A DNA stretch of 64,000 nt. Origin: Beijerinckiaceae bacterium. GTDB lineage: Bacteria; Pseudomonadota; Alphaproteobacteria; Rhizobiales; Beijerinckiaceae. The stretch spans positions 868,001-932,000 of the forward strand of contig JAPZTO010000002.1 of the NCBI GenBank assembly GCA_027532775.1, in the 5' to 3' direction. The notes below the pieces were generated by a model, which saw only the letters and a list, made by a program, of their open reading frames with translations, ran no database searches and had not been told where the DNA came from. The position numbers were made by a program, and so were the translations under genes. Positions 25,121 to 34,069 of this stretch are shown piece after piece; position 1 is the first letter of the stretch, and every line of letters begins with the position of its first letter.

Positions 25121-25833
25121 GCGCAACCCTCTCGCTCCGCCAATGGGTGAAGGCGCGGCGGCATCCCGTCGCGCGTATCCTCCATGCCGGCTTCCATGGC
25201 CTGCGGGCCAGCCGCCTGCCGGTGGTTCCGGGGCTGCATGCCGCGCTCTATCAGGCACGGCAGGGTGGCCTCGGCCTCTGGTCTCACCTGCGCCGTGTCC
25301 TGTGGGATACGCCGCTCTTTCTGTCGCAGGTGGAGAGGCCGCCTGCGCGGCTTTTTCTTTATGGCGGGATCCCGCTGACCCTCGGCCCCCTGCGGCTCCG
25401 CATCGGCGAGGATTGCCGGATTTCCGGACAGGTCACGCTCACGGCCCGTCCTTCCTCGGCCGCGCCGATGCTGGTTGTCGGCCGGAACTGCGATATCGGC
25501 TGGCAGACGACGATCGCCGTCGGCACCCGCGTGGTGCTGGGCGACAATGTCCGCATTGCCGGCCGCGCCTTTCTCGCGGGCTATCCCGGTCATCCGCTCG
25601 ATCCGGAAGCCCGGGCCCTCGGCCTGCCCGACCAGGATGCGCAATGCGGCGACATCATCCTCGAGCCGGATGTGTGGCTGGCGACGGGCGTGACCGTCAA
25701 TGCCGGCGTCCGGATCGGGCGTGGCACGATCGTCGCTGCCGGGTCGGTGGTGACGCAGGACCTTCCCCCTCTCGTCCTGGCTGGCGGCGTGCCGGCCCGG
25801 GTGATCCGTTCCCTTGAAAGCCCAGGAGCCTGA
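25117..25833 (+). CDS. Hexapeptide-repeat O-acetyltransferase (SypM-like role)
   Basis: A 238-residue protein with a helical N terminus and a C-terminal left-handed beta-helix of the CatB/WcaF type: NCDIGWQTTIAVGT, then DVWLATGVTVNAGVRIG and GRGTIVAAGSVVTQDLPP. The LAGGVPARVI motif near the end is the typical CoA-binding loop of this family. It probably acetylates a sugar of the repeat unit. The start overlaps the glmS stop (ATGA). Confidence 0.85.
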   Translation: MSATLSLRQWVKARRHPVARILHAGFHGLRASRLPVVPGLHAALYQARQGGLGLWSHLRRVLWDTPLFLSQVERPPARLFLYGGIPLTLGPLRLRIGEDCRISGQVTLTARPSSAAPMLVVGRNCDIGWQTTIAVGTRVVLGDNVRIAGRAFLAGYPGHPLDPEARALGLPDQDAQCGDIILEPDVWLATGVTVNAGVRIGRGTIVAAGSVVTQDLPPLVLAGGVPARVIRSLESPGA

Positions 25834-25835
25834 CC

Positions 25836-26972
25836 ATGGCCCATGACCTGATTGTCTTCGGCGAGGATTGGGGTGCGCATCCCAGTTCGACGCAGCACCT
25901 CATCCGCGCCATGTTGCCTGAGCGGCGCATCATCTGGGTGAACTCGCTCGGCCTTCGAGCACCGCGCCTGACCGGCAAGGACGGGGCCCGGCTTCTCCGG
26001 AAGTTCGGCAGCCTCGTCTCCTCGACGTTCGGCCTTTCCGATCCCTCCCCCGAGGATGGCCTGCGCAAGCCCGACATCATCATCTCGCCCGCCGCCATTC
26101 CCCTGCCCGGCAATCCCGCCGCCGCCGCGGTGACGCGGCGCATGGTCGCCCGGCAGGTTCGCCGGGCCATGTCCGCGCTGGGTGTGCGCCGGCCGGTCGT
26201 CTGGTCGTCGCTGCCGACCTCGGAACCGCTGCTCGGCGCCTTCGACGAGCGGGCTGTGGTCTTCTATGCAGGCGATGATTTCAGCGCACTGGACGGGGTC
26301 GATCACGAGCCGGTGGTGGCGCTCGAACAGCGGCTCGTCGAGAAGGCACAGCTCGTGCTGGCCGCCAGCCCGGAAATCGCAGGCCGGTTCCCGGAAAGCA
26401 AGACGATGATCGTGCCGCATGGCGTCGATATCGACCTGTTCGCCCGGGCCCAGCCCCGGCCTGCCGACCTGCCGGATGGCCGCGCGATTGTCGGCTTCTA
26501 TGGCTCGTTGTCGGGCTGGATCGATATCGAGCTGCTGATCAAGGCCGCCAAAGCCCTGCCAGCGGTGAATTTCGTGTTTATCGGCCCAATAAACACCGAT
26601 ACCCAAGGATTGGACGCCTTGCCGAATGTCTTCATGCTCGGGCCGAAACCGCATGAGCAACTTCCGGCCTATGTCCAGCATTTCCGCGTGGCCATGCTGC
26701 CCTTCCGCGACACGCCGCAGATCCGGGCCTGCAACCCACTCAAGCTGCGCGAATATCTCGCGTCCGGTGTGGCAATCGCCTCGACGGAGTTCCCGGCGCT
26801 GGAACCCTATCGCAGCCTCATCCATATCGGGACGACGCCGGCCTCCTTCGTGGAGGCGCTGCGGCAGGCCCTGAAGGATCATGGGCGGAAGTCGCTCCGG
26901 CAGCGCGCCGTGGCCAACGAGACCTGGCAGCGGCGGGCCGAGGATCTGGCAGCCGTGATCGACCTGCTCTGA
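25836..26972 (+). CDS. Glycosyltransferase (GT-B, GT1/GT4-like)
   Basis: A 378-residue protein starting MAHDLIVFGEDWGAHPSSTQ with a GT-B fold. The central AVVFYAGDDFSAL and VPHGVDIDLFARA segments and the donor-domain PFRDTPQIRACNPLKLREYLA are typical of the group of exopolysaccharide glycosyltransferases that use a PLK-x-x-EY-type motif. It follows the acetyltransferase after 2 bases. The stop is directly followed by the enhancer-like motif cluster of the next operon. Confidence 0.85.
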   Translation: MAHDLIVFGEDWGAHPSSTQHLIRAMLPERRIIWVNSLGLRAPRLTGKDGARLLRKFGSLVSSTFGLSDPSPEDGLRKPDIIISPAAIPLPGNPAAAAVTRRMVARQVRRAMSALGVRRPVVWSSLPTSEPLLGAFDERAVVFYAGDDFSALDGVDHEPVVALEQRLVEKAQLVLAASPEIAGRFPESKTMIVPHGVDIDLFARAQPRPADLPDGRAIVGFYGSLSGWIDIELLIKAAKALPAVNFVFIGPINTDTQGLDALPNVFMLGPKPHEQLPAYVQHFRVAMLPFRDTPQIRACNPLKLREYLASGVAIASTEFPALEPYRSLIHIGTTPASFVEALRQALKDHGRKSLRQRAVANETWQRRAEDLAAVIDLL

Positions 26973-26973
26973 C

Positions 26974-27032
26974 TTTGCAAATCGCGAGGCCGTTCCGCGA
27001 TGCGTTTGCGGTGCGGCCTTGCAATTCGCGAA
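26974..27032. promoter_or_regulatory. Two near-identical TTGCAA(A/T)TCGCGA motifs upstream of the ompA-like gene
   Basis: TTTGCAAATCGCGA at 26974 and TTGCAATTCGCGAA at 27019 form an imperfect direct repeat about 44 bases apart, with GTTTGCGG between. They stand in a gap of 181 bases whose middle part (27040-27090) is unusually AT-rich and could bend. They belong to the same motif family as the other clusters of this locus. Confidence 0.5.
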
Positions 27033-27105
27033 GGCGGCTGCTTTATTTTTCTTTTTCTGTCAATATTTTCAATTACTTATATCGCCATTCCTCCTGCCGG
27101 CACCA

Positions 27106-27121
27106 TGGCATGAAACTTGGT
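27106..27121 (+). promoter_or_regulatory. Imperfect sigma54-like element
   Basis: TGGCATG-AAAC-TTGGT has a strong -24 half, but the -12 half carries GG instead of GC. It is positioned 32 bases before the lipoprotein start and 74 bases after the motif cluster. It is offered only because of its position; the changed C is normally highly conserved. Confidence 0.3.
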
Positions 27122-27153
27122 GGTCCGAGATCAGACCTCGTCAGGAGTGCCCC

Positions 27154-27927
27154 ATGAAAGTCCATCGTCTAGCCCTTGGTCTTGCCCTGCTTCCGGTGAT
27201 CGGAGGCTGTTCGACCCTCCTTCGGCCTCCCGGCGAGTTCCCAGCTCTTGCCGAGCCTATCGGGCAGTTGACCGCTCGGACGCAAGCGGCAACACCGCCG
27301 GACGAAGCCCTCCGGCAGGCCCTCCAGGCCAAGGCCGCAGCCATGCTCGCCAAGCGCGAAAACGGGCCGGCTGCTCTCTCCGCTCCCTCAGCGGTGGCTC
27401 CCCTTGCTACCGCCGGGACACTGCAGGCTGCTCCTCCTGCAGGCCCCAGAACTCCTGCTATTGCTCCGTCGGGGGCGGCAACGGGATCCCCCCGCCCGGA
27501 TGCCGTGGCCGCGATGCTGGCCCGGGCCCGCCAGAGCGCGCTCGCACCGACGCCTGCAAAGGCGAAAGCGCCGGCTGTCGAAGCCGCACCAGCCAAGGTC
27601 GAGACGCGTCTGTCCGATCCGGCACCGACGGCGGCCGGTCCGAAGGTCACAATCCGCTTTGCCGCAGGCACCGACGAACTGGATACCGAGGGAAACCACC
27701 ATCTTGCCGAACTTTCGCGCCGCGCCGGGCTTGAAGCGGGGCGGACACTTGTCCTGGTCGCCGGCCTGTCGGGCGCCGCCCCGGCCTGGGAACGGCTTCA
27801 ACTGGCCAGCCGTCGGCTCGAAACCGTTGCACGTCATGTACCGCCGCCGCTGGCCGTGGATCGTCGCTTCGACCCGGCGCTCGATGGCAACGTCATTCTC
27901 GTGACGGTTGCGGGAGCGGGCTCGTGA
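27154..27927 (+). CDS. OmpA-like-domain lipoprotein (SypB-like role)
   Basis: A 257-residue lipoprotein: signal peptide MKVHRLALGLALLPVIGGCS with lipobox IGGC, then an Ala/Pro-rich linker of about 140 residues. The C-terminal domain (about 165-257) resembles a shortened OmpA/MotB peptidoglycan-binding fold: VTIRFAAGTDELDTEG strand, a helix, LVLVAGLSG and AWERLQLASRRLETVARHV, where OmpA proteins have the NxxLSxxRAxxV helix. It probably anchors the export machinery to the cell wall; Vibrio SypB is also an OmpA-like protein. It overlaps the PCP gene by four bases. The match is remote, hence moderate confidence. Confidence 0.7.
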   Translation: MKVHRLALGLALLPVIGGCSTLLRPPGEFPALAEPIGQLTARTQAATPPDEALRQALQAKAAAMLAKRENGPAALSAPSAVAPLATAGTLQAAPPAGPRTPAIAPSGAATGSPRPDAVAAMLARARQSALAPTPAKAKAPAVEAAPAKVETRLSDPAPTAAGPKVTIRFAAGTDELDTEGNHHLAELSRRAGLEAGRTLVLVAGLSGAAPAWERLQLASRRLETVARHVPPPLAVDRRFDPALDGNVILVTVAGAGS

Positions 27928-29372
27928 TCCGTACCCCTTTCGAGGTCCTTGCGCTGCTTCTGGCGGCTGCGTGGCGACGGCGCTACCTCATCTGCGTGCC
28001 GATCGCCGCCATGCCCTTCCTCGCGCTGGCGGGCGGCATGATCGCGCCCAAGCGCTACGAGGCCCGCACGACCTTGCTGGTGCAGGAGCCGGCGAAGCTC
28101 AATCCGTTCCTCAATGATCTCGCCGTCGGCACCAATGTGAAGGACCGGATGCCGGCCCTGTCCGCACTGCTCCATTCGCAGCATGTGCTCGACAAAGTGC
28201 TGACGGATACCGGGCAGATCACCGAGGCGACCTCGCCCGGCGAGCGCCAGCACCTGATTGCGACGCTTTCCGCAGCGATTTCGGTCAAACTTACCGGCTC
28301 CGACCTGATCGAGATCAAAATCAGCGGCCGTCGCCCGGCCGGCCTGCTTCAGAGCCTGACTGCCGTCACCAATCGCTTCATCGAGCGACTGGTCTCGCCC
28401 GAGCAGGGTGCGATCGTGGCGAGCCAGAACTTTCTCGAGATCCAGCTGGGCCAACGACGCGAGGCCCTCGCTCGCGCTGAGCAGAACTTCGCGGCCTTCA
28501 AGGTGCGGAATGCCGACAAGCTTCCCGCGCTATACGCCGCGAACGTGACACGCCTCGGGCAATTGCAGCAGAAGTTGCAAGAGCGCGAAATGGAACTCGC
28601 CACGGCGCAGGCCGGGTTCGAGGATATCCGTGGCCGCATTGCCGGGGCCAATCCGGTCATCGGCAAGCTTGAGGACGAGATCGTCCGGCTGACGAGCGAA
28701 CTGACATCGCTTCGCTCCCGCTATACCGACGAGCATAGCGAGGTCCAAGGGGCCGAGCGACGGCTGCGGCGCACACAAGCCGAGCGCGTCGCCCTGCTCG
28801 ATGCCAGCGCCGCGCTGAAATCGATGGACCTCGACCGGCTTTGGCATATCGCGGCCAACATGGCGACCGGCGAAGAGGGCAAGCCCCCGACCACGCTGCT
28901 GATGTCGCAGTTGCAACGGCTGCAGGATGCGCAGGCCCGGCGCGTGACAATCGAGAATGATGTGCAGGAATTGCGGCGGATGATCGCCGACCTGCAGCGA
29001 ACCATCGGCACATTCGCTCCGATCGAGCAGGAACAGCAGCAACTCGAGCGCGAGATCACCGCCGCGCGCGACATGTATGACACGCTGCTCAAGCGCAGCG
29101 AGATGGCCCGCGTGACGGGCGCGCTGGGGCGCTACGAGGCGCCGGAGCGGATCAAGATCATCGATCCGCCTTCCGCTCCGACCATTCCGGTGGGGCCCGG
29201 CTTGCTGCTCTTCCTGCTGGCGGGGTTTGTCGGCGGGATCGTGCTCGGGCTCGGCCTTGCGGCGATCACTGAATTCGCCGACCAGCGCCTCCGCTCCGAA
29301 GAGGAGTTCACCCGGGAATCGGGCCTGCCGGTGCTTGGTCGGGTGCCGCCAAGAACGGCCGCCATCTGGTAG
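27924..29372 (+). CDS. Wzz/PCP-family chain-length protein (SypO-like)
   Basis: A 482-residue polysaccharide co-polymerase. TM1 is about residues 18-40, followed by a Wzz domain (YEARTTLLVQEP), a long periplasmic coiled coil of about 280 residues, and TM2 near residue 440 (GLLLFLLAGFVGGIVLGLG) preceded by the proline-rich segment IDPPSAPTIPVGP that marks this family. A short cytoplasmic tail (FADQRLRSEEEF) follows, without a fused kinase domain; the separate ATPase at 14912 is the likely partner. The GTG start overlaps the lipoprotein stop. It converges with the response regulator gene only 3 bases on. Confidence 0.9.
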   Translation: MIRTPFEVLALLLAAAWRRRYLICVPIAAMPFLALAGGMIAPKRYEARTTLLVQEPAKLNPFLNDLAVGTNVKDRMPALSALLHSQHVLDKVLTDTGQITEATSPGERQHLIATLSAAISVKLTGSDLIEIKISGRRPAGLLQSLTAVTNRFIERLVSPEQGAIVASQNFLEIQLGQRREALARAEQNFAAFKVRNADKLPALYAANVTRLGQLQQKLQEREMELATAQAGFEDIRGRIAGANPVIGKLEDEIVRLTSELTSLRSRYTDEHSEVQGAERRLRRTQAERVALLDASAALKSMDLDRLWHIAANMATGEEGKPPTTLLMSQLQRLQDAQARRVTIENDVQELRRMIADLQRTIGTFAPIEQEQQQLEREITAARDMYDTLLKRSEMARVTGALGRYEAPERIKIIDPPSAPTIPVGPGLLLFLLAGFVGGIVLGLGLAAITEFADQRLRSEEEFTRESGLPVLGRVPPRTAAIW

Positions 29373-29375
29373 CGC

Positions 29376-30809
29376 TCAGGCCTCGCCGTTTTCCCAGGCT
29401 TGCAAGCGGCGATACAGCGTCGAAGGCGCGACATCCAGAGCCGCCGCCGCCCGTGGCACCGAGCCGCCGCATTGGGCGATCGCTGCCTCGATGGCCCGGC
29501 GAATTGTGGTTTCGAGCGGCTCGATCACACCCGGGACAGCCTCGGCAACGGCTGCCGCCATGGCCGGGACCGCCATGGCTGGCGCGGCAGGAAGCTGCAG
29601 CGCATGGCTGGCTATCGGCCGGGGCGTCGACCAGGAGGGCAGCACCTCGCGCGGGAGGTCAGGAAGTTCGACCACCGGCCCCTGGCTCAGCACCACGATA
29701 TTGCGGATCACGTTCTGTAGCTGCCGGACATTGCCCGGCCAGGAATAGTTCCGGAAGGCGAGTTCCACATCCGGGCTGAACCCGGTGAAGACCTTACCGT
29801 CCTCCTTGGCGAAGCGTGCCAGAAAATCGCGCGCGATGAGCAGGACGTCATCCTCCCGCTCGCGCAGCGGCGGCAATTCGACCGGCACGACGTGCAAGCG
29901 GTAGAACAGGTCCTCGCGGAAGCGTCCGGCCGCCACTTCGGCCTGCGGATCGCGGTTGGTTGCGCAGACGATACGGATGTCGACCGGGCGCACCTGGTCC
30001 TCGCCGACGCGCTGGACGGTCATGGTCTGCAGAAAACGCAGCATCTTGGCCTGCAGCGAGAGATCCATCTCGCAGATCTCGTCGAGGAAGAGCGTACCGC
30101 CATTGGCCTGAAGGACTGCGCCCTTGCGATCCGCGATGGCACCGGTAAAGGCGCCCTTGGCATGGCCGAAAATCTCGCTTTCCAGCATATCCCGCGGGAT
30201 GGCCGCGCAATTGATCGCCACAAACGGCGCCTTCGCACGCCGGCTCAGCCTGTGAAGGGCATCAGCGCAGAGCTCCTTGCCGGTGCCGCTCTCGCCGGTA
30301 ACGAAGACGGTGGCATTCGACGAGGCCGCACTCTGGATGATGCGATAGGTCGCCTGCATCGGCAGTGAGCGGCCGATGAAGCTGGCGAAACGCTCGCGGT
30401 CAAAGGATTCCGAGATCGCGGCAATGGTATTGGCAAGGCTGCGCCGCTCGTGCGCGTTCCGTACCGTCACTCGGAGCCGATCGGGTGAGAAAGGCTTCAT
30501 GACGAAATCGAAAGCGCCCTGCCGCATCGCCTCGACAGCAAGCTGGACGGAGCCCTGCGCCGTCATCATCACCACCTCGACCGGCATTTGCCTCTGCCGG
30601 ACATGCTGGAGGATCTCGAGGCCGTTGCGGTCCGGCAGGTTTACGTCGACGAGTAGCACCGTCGGCAGGAAGCCCTCGAGCCGTGCCAGGGCCTCGTCGA
30701 CACGGGTGACGAGTTCGACCTGATGGTCGTCGCCCAACAGCATGGCCTTGTAAGCCTCGCCGAGGGAGGTCGAATCCTCGACGATCAGGACTTTCGAATT
30801 CTTGGACAA
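29376..30809 (-). CDS. Sigma54-dependent response regulator (SypG-like)
   Basis: About 477 residues: a receiver domain with D55 (LLVDVNLPDRNG) and K105, an AAA+ domain with Walker A GESGTGKE (172-179) and the sigma54-contacting GAFTGA loop (219-224), and a Fis-type HTH at the C terminus (AAAALDVAPSTLYRRL). It is the expected activator for the -24/-12 promoters of this locus. The start is uncertain: the TTG at 30809 has AGAGGG upstream and puts the receiver at the N terminus; the frame stays open to 30878 with a GTG at 30833. It lies 113 bases downstream of the hybrid kinase gene on the same strand, matching a SypF-SypG pair. Confidence 0.92.
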   Translation of the reverse strand: MSKNSKVLIVEDSTSLGEAYKAMLLGDDHQVELVTRVDEALARLEGFLPTVLLVDVNLPDRNGLEILQHVRQRQMPVEVVMMTAQGSVQLAVEAMRQGAFDFVMKPFSPDRLRVTVRNAHERRSLANTIAAISESFDRERFASFIGRSLPMQATYRIIQSAASSNATVFVTGESGTGKELCADALHRLSRRAKAPFVAINCAAIPRDMLESEIFGHAKGAFTGAIADRKGAVLQANGGTLFLDEICEMDLSLQAKMLRFLQTMTVQRVGEDQVRPVDIRIVCATNRDPQAEVAAGRFREDLFYRLHVVPVELPPLREREDDVLLIARDFLARFAKEDGKVFTGFSPDVELAFRNYSWPGNVRQLQNVIRNIVVLSQGPVVELPDLPREVLPSWSTPRPIASHALQLPAAPAMAVPAMAAAVAEAVPGVIEPLETTIRRAIEAAIAQCGGSVPRAAAALDVAPSTLYRRLQAWENGEA

Positions 30810-30921
30810 AACCCACCCTCTTCTCGCAGTCACAGCCTGTCTAGGACAAAAAGCTTGTGAATCCGTTGTCTGGGTCAATGCAATCCGGCACTGTCAGACG
30901 GGACATCCTCGAGGTAATTCC

Positions 30922-33900
30922 TCAGGCGGCGAGGCGGTTCAGGCGTTCCTTGAGCCTCATGAGGACGGCAAGGTTGACCGCTTCGAGTGTGGCAAGCCGT
31001 GCATCCAGCTCTACCGCGCCGGCAATCTCGACAGCGCTGGCAATCTGGCCTGCGCGGAAGCTGTGATACTGGCCGAGGATACCGGCCAGTTTGTGCGCGG
31101 CACGGCGCAGCAGGACGTCATCTCCCGAAACCCTCGCGGCAGCAAGCCGATCTGCTTCCTCGCGGATATTCTCGATCGCGGTTTCCAGCAACGGGCGGAA
31201 GACATCCGGTTTGCAGAGCGATTCCAACTCGCCGAGCGGATCATTTTCGTCCTCGTGCCAATCTGCCGGCAACGGTTCCGGCCACGGGGCAGCAACCGTT
31301 GCCGCGTCCCCGGGTTCGTGCTCGCGCGGAGGCCGGCCGACAAGCCCTTGCGCCAGGCGCTCCAGCAGGTCGTTCAGTTCGGCTGGCCGGATCGGCTTGG
31401 CCAGATGATCGTCGAACCCTGCCTCGAAGGCTTTCTGCCGGTCGGTCTGGAAGGCCTGGGCGGAGAGCGCGACAGCGGGGACGCGGCCCGTCGGCCCCGG
31501 CAGCCCGCGCAGCCGTGCCACGGTCTCGTAACCAGTCATCCCCGGCATCTGGATATCGAACAGGGCGAGGTCGAACCCGCCCTTGCCGGCCTCGACCAGC
31601 GCCTGGCAGCCATCCTCGGTCGCGACAACCTCATGGCCGCGCTTCTCGAGCATGGTCTGGATGACGAGGCGGCTTGCCGGTGTATCCTCAGCGACGAGGA
31701 TCCGCATCCGGCGCAAGGACTTAGCAGAGGCACCCCGGTCATTCCGGCATGCCTCGCTGCGGGCCGGCGCCTCGACAACCGGGACCGTAAGATCGAAAGC
31801 AAAGGTTGTTCCGCCCTCTTCCTGCGGCAGGAGGCGGATCTCGCCCCCCATTTCCGCGACGAGTCGCCGGGTGATGGCAAGGCCCAGGCCGGTGCCGGCC
31901 GCCTTCTGGCTTTCTGGTAGGCGAACGCGTTCAAAGGGCTCGAAGATGGTCAGTCGCAACACCTCAGGGATACCGATCCCTGTATCGGAGACGCGGAAAT
32001 TGAGCGTGACCATGCCGGCCGGCCCGGATGGCCGGGCATTGACCCGCAGGCGGACGGAGCCGGACGGCGTGAATTTGATCGCGTTGCCCATCAGGTTGAT
32101 CAGGACCTGCCTGAGATGTCCCGGATCGAGCAAGACATGCCGCGGCACGTCCTCCGCCAGTGTTGCGGACAGGTCCAACCCTTTGTTGCGAGCAAGCACG
32201 CCAAGCATCTGTTCGATGGAGCCGACCACGTCGCGGATCTCGCATGGCACAGGGGCCATCTGGACCTTGCCCGCCTCGAGCCGCGAGAAATCGAGGATGT
32301 TGTTGATCAACTCGAGCAGATGGGCGCCAGATTCGCCGATCCCGTCGACGAAGCGGGACTGCTCGGGATCGAGGCGCGTTTCCTCAAGCAGGCTCGACAG
32401 GCCAAGAATGGCATTCATGGGCGTGCGGATCTCGTGGCTGATCATGGCCAGGAAGTCCGATTTCGCTCGGTTGGCGGCCTCGGCAACCTCCATGAGCGAA
32501 CGCATGCGTTCGGCCTGTGCCTCGAGATCGGCCCGGGCTGCCACAAGCGCAAGCTCGCGCGATTTCAGTTCAGTGATGTCATTGAAGACGGTCACGACGC
32601 CCAGCGAAGCGGTCAGGCGGTTGGAAACCTGCAGCCAGCGGCCATCACCCAGTTGCTCGACAAAGGTGGCTTCCTTGCGCTGGCGGCGGCGCCTCTTGCG
32701 GAGGTGGATAGCCTCGTCGATGTCGCCCTCGGCCGGGAGGGCGCCGGTCTCGAAGGCCTTACGCAGGAAATCGTCGAAAAGAAGGCCTTTGCGGATGGAT
32801 GGTGCGACTTCGCTGAAGAAGGAGCGATAGCGCGAATTGCAGAGAACCAGGCGGTCTTGGGAATCATAAAGGACAAAACCCTCGCCGATGCTCTCGATCG
32901 CATCACGGAGAACCTCGCGCGCCCGCTTGTTCTCCTCGGCCAGATCAGCCATCCGCTCTGCCTGCCGGCGCATGCTCTCGCGAGCCCCCTCGAGATCGGC
33001 GAGATGCTTCTTGAGGTCGGTAATGTCGGTCCGGATACCGACCCGGGCGCCATTGCTGGTTAAGCGATCCGAGACCATCAGCCAGCGCCCGTCACCGAGA
33101 GCCTGCTCAAATGGCGAGGAGGGATTGCGATGGCGATCCAGGCGTTCTGCAATCCAGCCCTCCGGATTGCTCTCGGCCGACGGGATCTGTCCATTTTCCA
33201 CTCCAAAGCGCAAGATCTCCTCGAAGGGAACCCCCGGGCGAAGCTTATCAGCGGAAAGGGCGTAAAGTTCACGGTATTTCCGGTTGCAGCGAACGAGCCG
33301 GTCCTCGGAATCGTAGAGAACAAAACCCTCGTTGATGTTCTCGATGGCCTCATCCAGCTGCCACCATGCGGCATCGGCTTCCTTGCGGGCGGACAAGGCC
33401 TGCCGCAGCAACTCATTGGCCCGGCGCTCTGCGCGCATGAGATAGATGACGACACCGCAGATGGTCATCAGGAATCCTGCCACCAGCAGGCCCAGCTCGC
33501 CCTTGATGGAAGTCTGCGAGGCGACGATTTCCTGCCGTTCCAGCCTGTCGGATTCCAATGCAGCGTTCGTGACGTCGCGGATGGGCGCGATATGCTGCTC
33601 CATATGGCTCCGGATGGCGCGGACCGCATCCGGAAGCAACGGTTTCTGCAATTCGGGATCTGTTCTGACCAGATCGGCCTTGAGCCGGGCCACCGTGTCA
33701 CGCAGTCCGGGCCGTTTGTCGAGCGTTCTGGCCAGCACGCCGGCCTGGTAGAGGTCAACGCGGCTCCAGAGCAGGTCGAACCGCTCGTCGAGCTTCGCCT
33801 TTGCCGCCGGACCGGGCCGATCTGCCATTTCCGTCAGCGCACTCAGAAAGTGGTGCAACTCGATTTCGGTCTGGGCTGCGGCCCAGAGCACGTTTTCGGA

Positions 33901-34035
33901 AATGGCGTAATCCAGTCTCCGCTCGATGCTGTGGTAGCGCGAGACGGCGAGGCCTGTCATGACGATGAAGGCCGCCACAAGCGCGGCGACCAGCACGCGA
34001 ACCCTGCGGTTCGAACGGGGTGGATCGAGGACCAT
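30922..34035 (-). CDS. Hybrid sensor histidine kinase with REC and Hpt (SypF-like)
   Basis: A 1037-residue kinase. TM1 is about 13-31 and a periplasmic domain of about 150 helical residues follows. TM2 is about 182-200, then come two PAS_7-type domains (about 225-345 and 375-490; both contain EGFVLYDS). HisKA carries H534 (MISHEIRTP), and HATPase_c has DTGIGIP and GTGLGLA. REC has D827 (LFDIQMPG), and the C-terminal Hpt has H981 (AAHKLAG). The phosphorelay H534-D827-H981 would end on D55 of the downstream regulator. The helical periplasmic region together with the SUOX-like gene 34 bases upstream suggests a protein-mediated signal rather than direct ligand binding (inference). Confidence 0.93.
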   Translation of the reverse strand: MVLDPPRSNRRVRVLVAALVAAFIVMTGLAVSRYHSIERRLDYAISENVLWAAAQTEIELHHFLSALTEMADRPGPAAKAKLDERFDLLWSRVDLYQAGVLARTLDKRPGLRDTVARLKADLVRTDPELQKPLLPDAVRAIRSHMEQHIAPIRDVTNAALESDRLERQEIVASQTSIKGELGLLVAGFLMTICGVVIYLMRAERRANELLRQALSARKEADAAWWQLDEAIENINEGFVLYDSEDRLVRCNRKYRELYALSADKLRPGVPFEEILRFGVENGQIPSAESNPEGWIAERLDRHRNPSSPFEQALGDGRWLMVSDRLTSNGARVGIRTDITDLKKHLADLEGARESMRRQAERMADLAEENKRAREVLRDAIESIGEGFVLYDSQDRLVLCNSRYRSFFSEVAPSIRKGLLFDDFLRKAFETGALPAEGDIDEAIHLRKRRRRQRKEATFVEQLGDGRWLQVSNRLTASLGVVTVFNDITELKSRELALVAARADLEAQAERMRSLMEVAEAANRAKSDFLAMISHEIRTPMNAILGLSSLLEETRLDPEQSRFVDGIGESGAHLLELINNILDFSRLEAGKVQMAPVPCEIRDVVGSIEQMLGVLARNKGLDLSATLAEDVPRHVLLDPGHLRQVLINLMGNAIKFTPSGSVRLRVNARPSGPAGMVTLNFRVSDTGIGIPEVLRLTIFEPFERVRLPESQKAAGTGLGLAITRRLVAEMGGEIRLLPQEEGGTTFAFDLTVPVVEAPARSEACRNDRGASAKSLRRMRILVAEDTPASRLVIQTMLEKRGHEVVATEDGCQALVEAGKGGFDLALFDIQMPGMTGYETVARLRGLPGPTGRVPAVALSAQAFQTDRQKAFEAGFDDHLAKPIRPAELNDLLERLAQGLVGRPPREHEPGDAATVAAPWPEPLPADWHEDENDPLGELESLCKPDVFRPLLETAIENIREEADRLAAARVSGDDVLLRRAAHKLAGILGQYHSFRAGQIASAVEIAGAVELDARLATLEAVNLAVLMRLKERLNRLAA

Positions 34036-34069
34036 GCCGGAAGTCTAGCCGGAAGGCGAAAAGGAAGCC

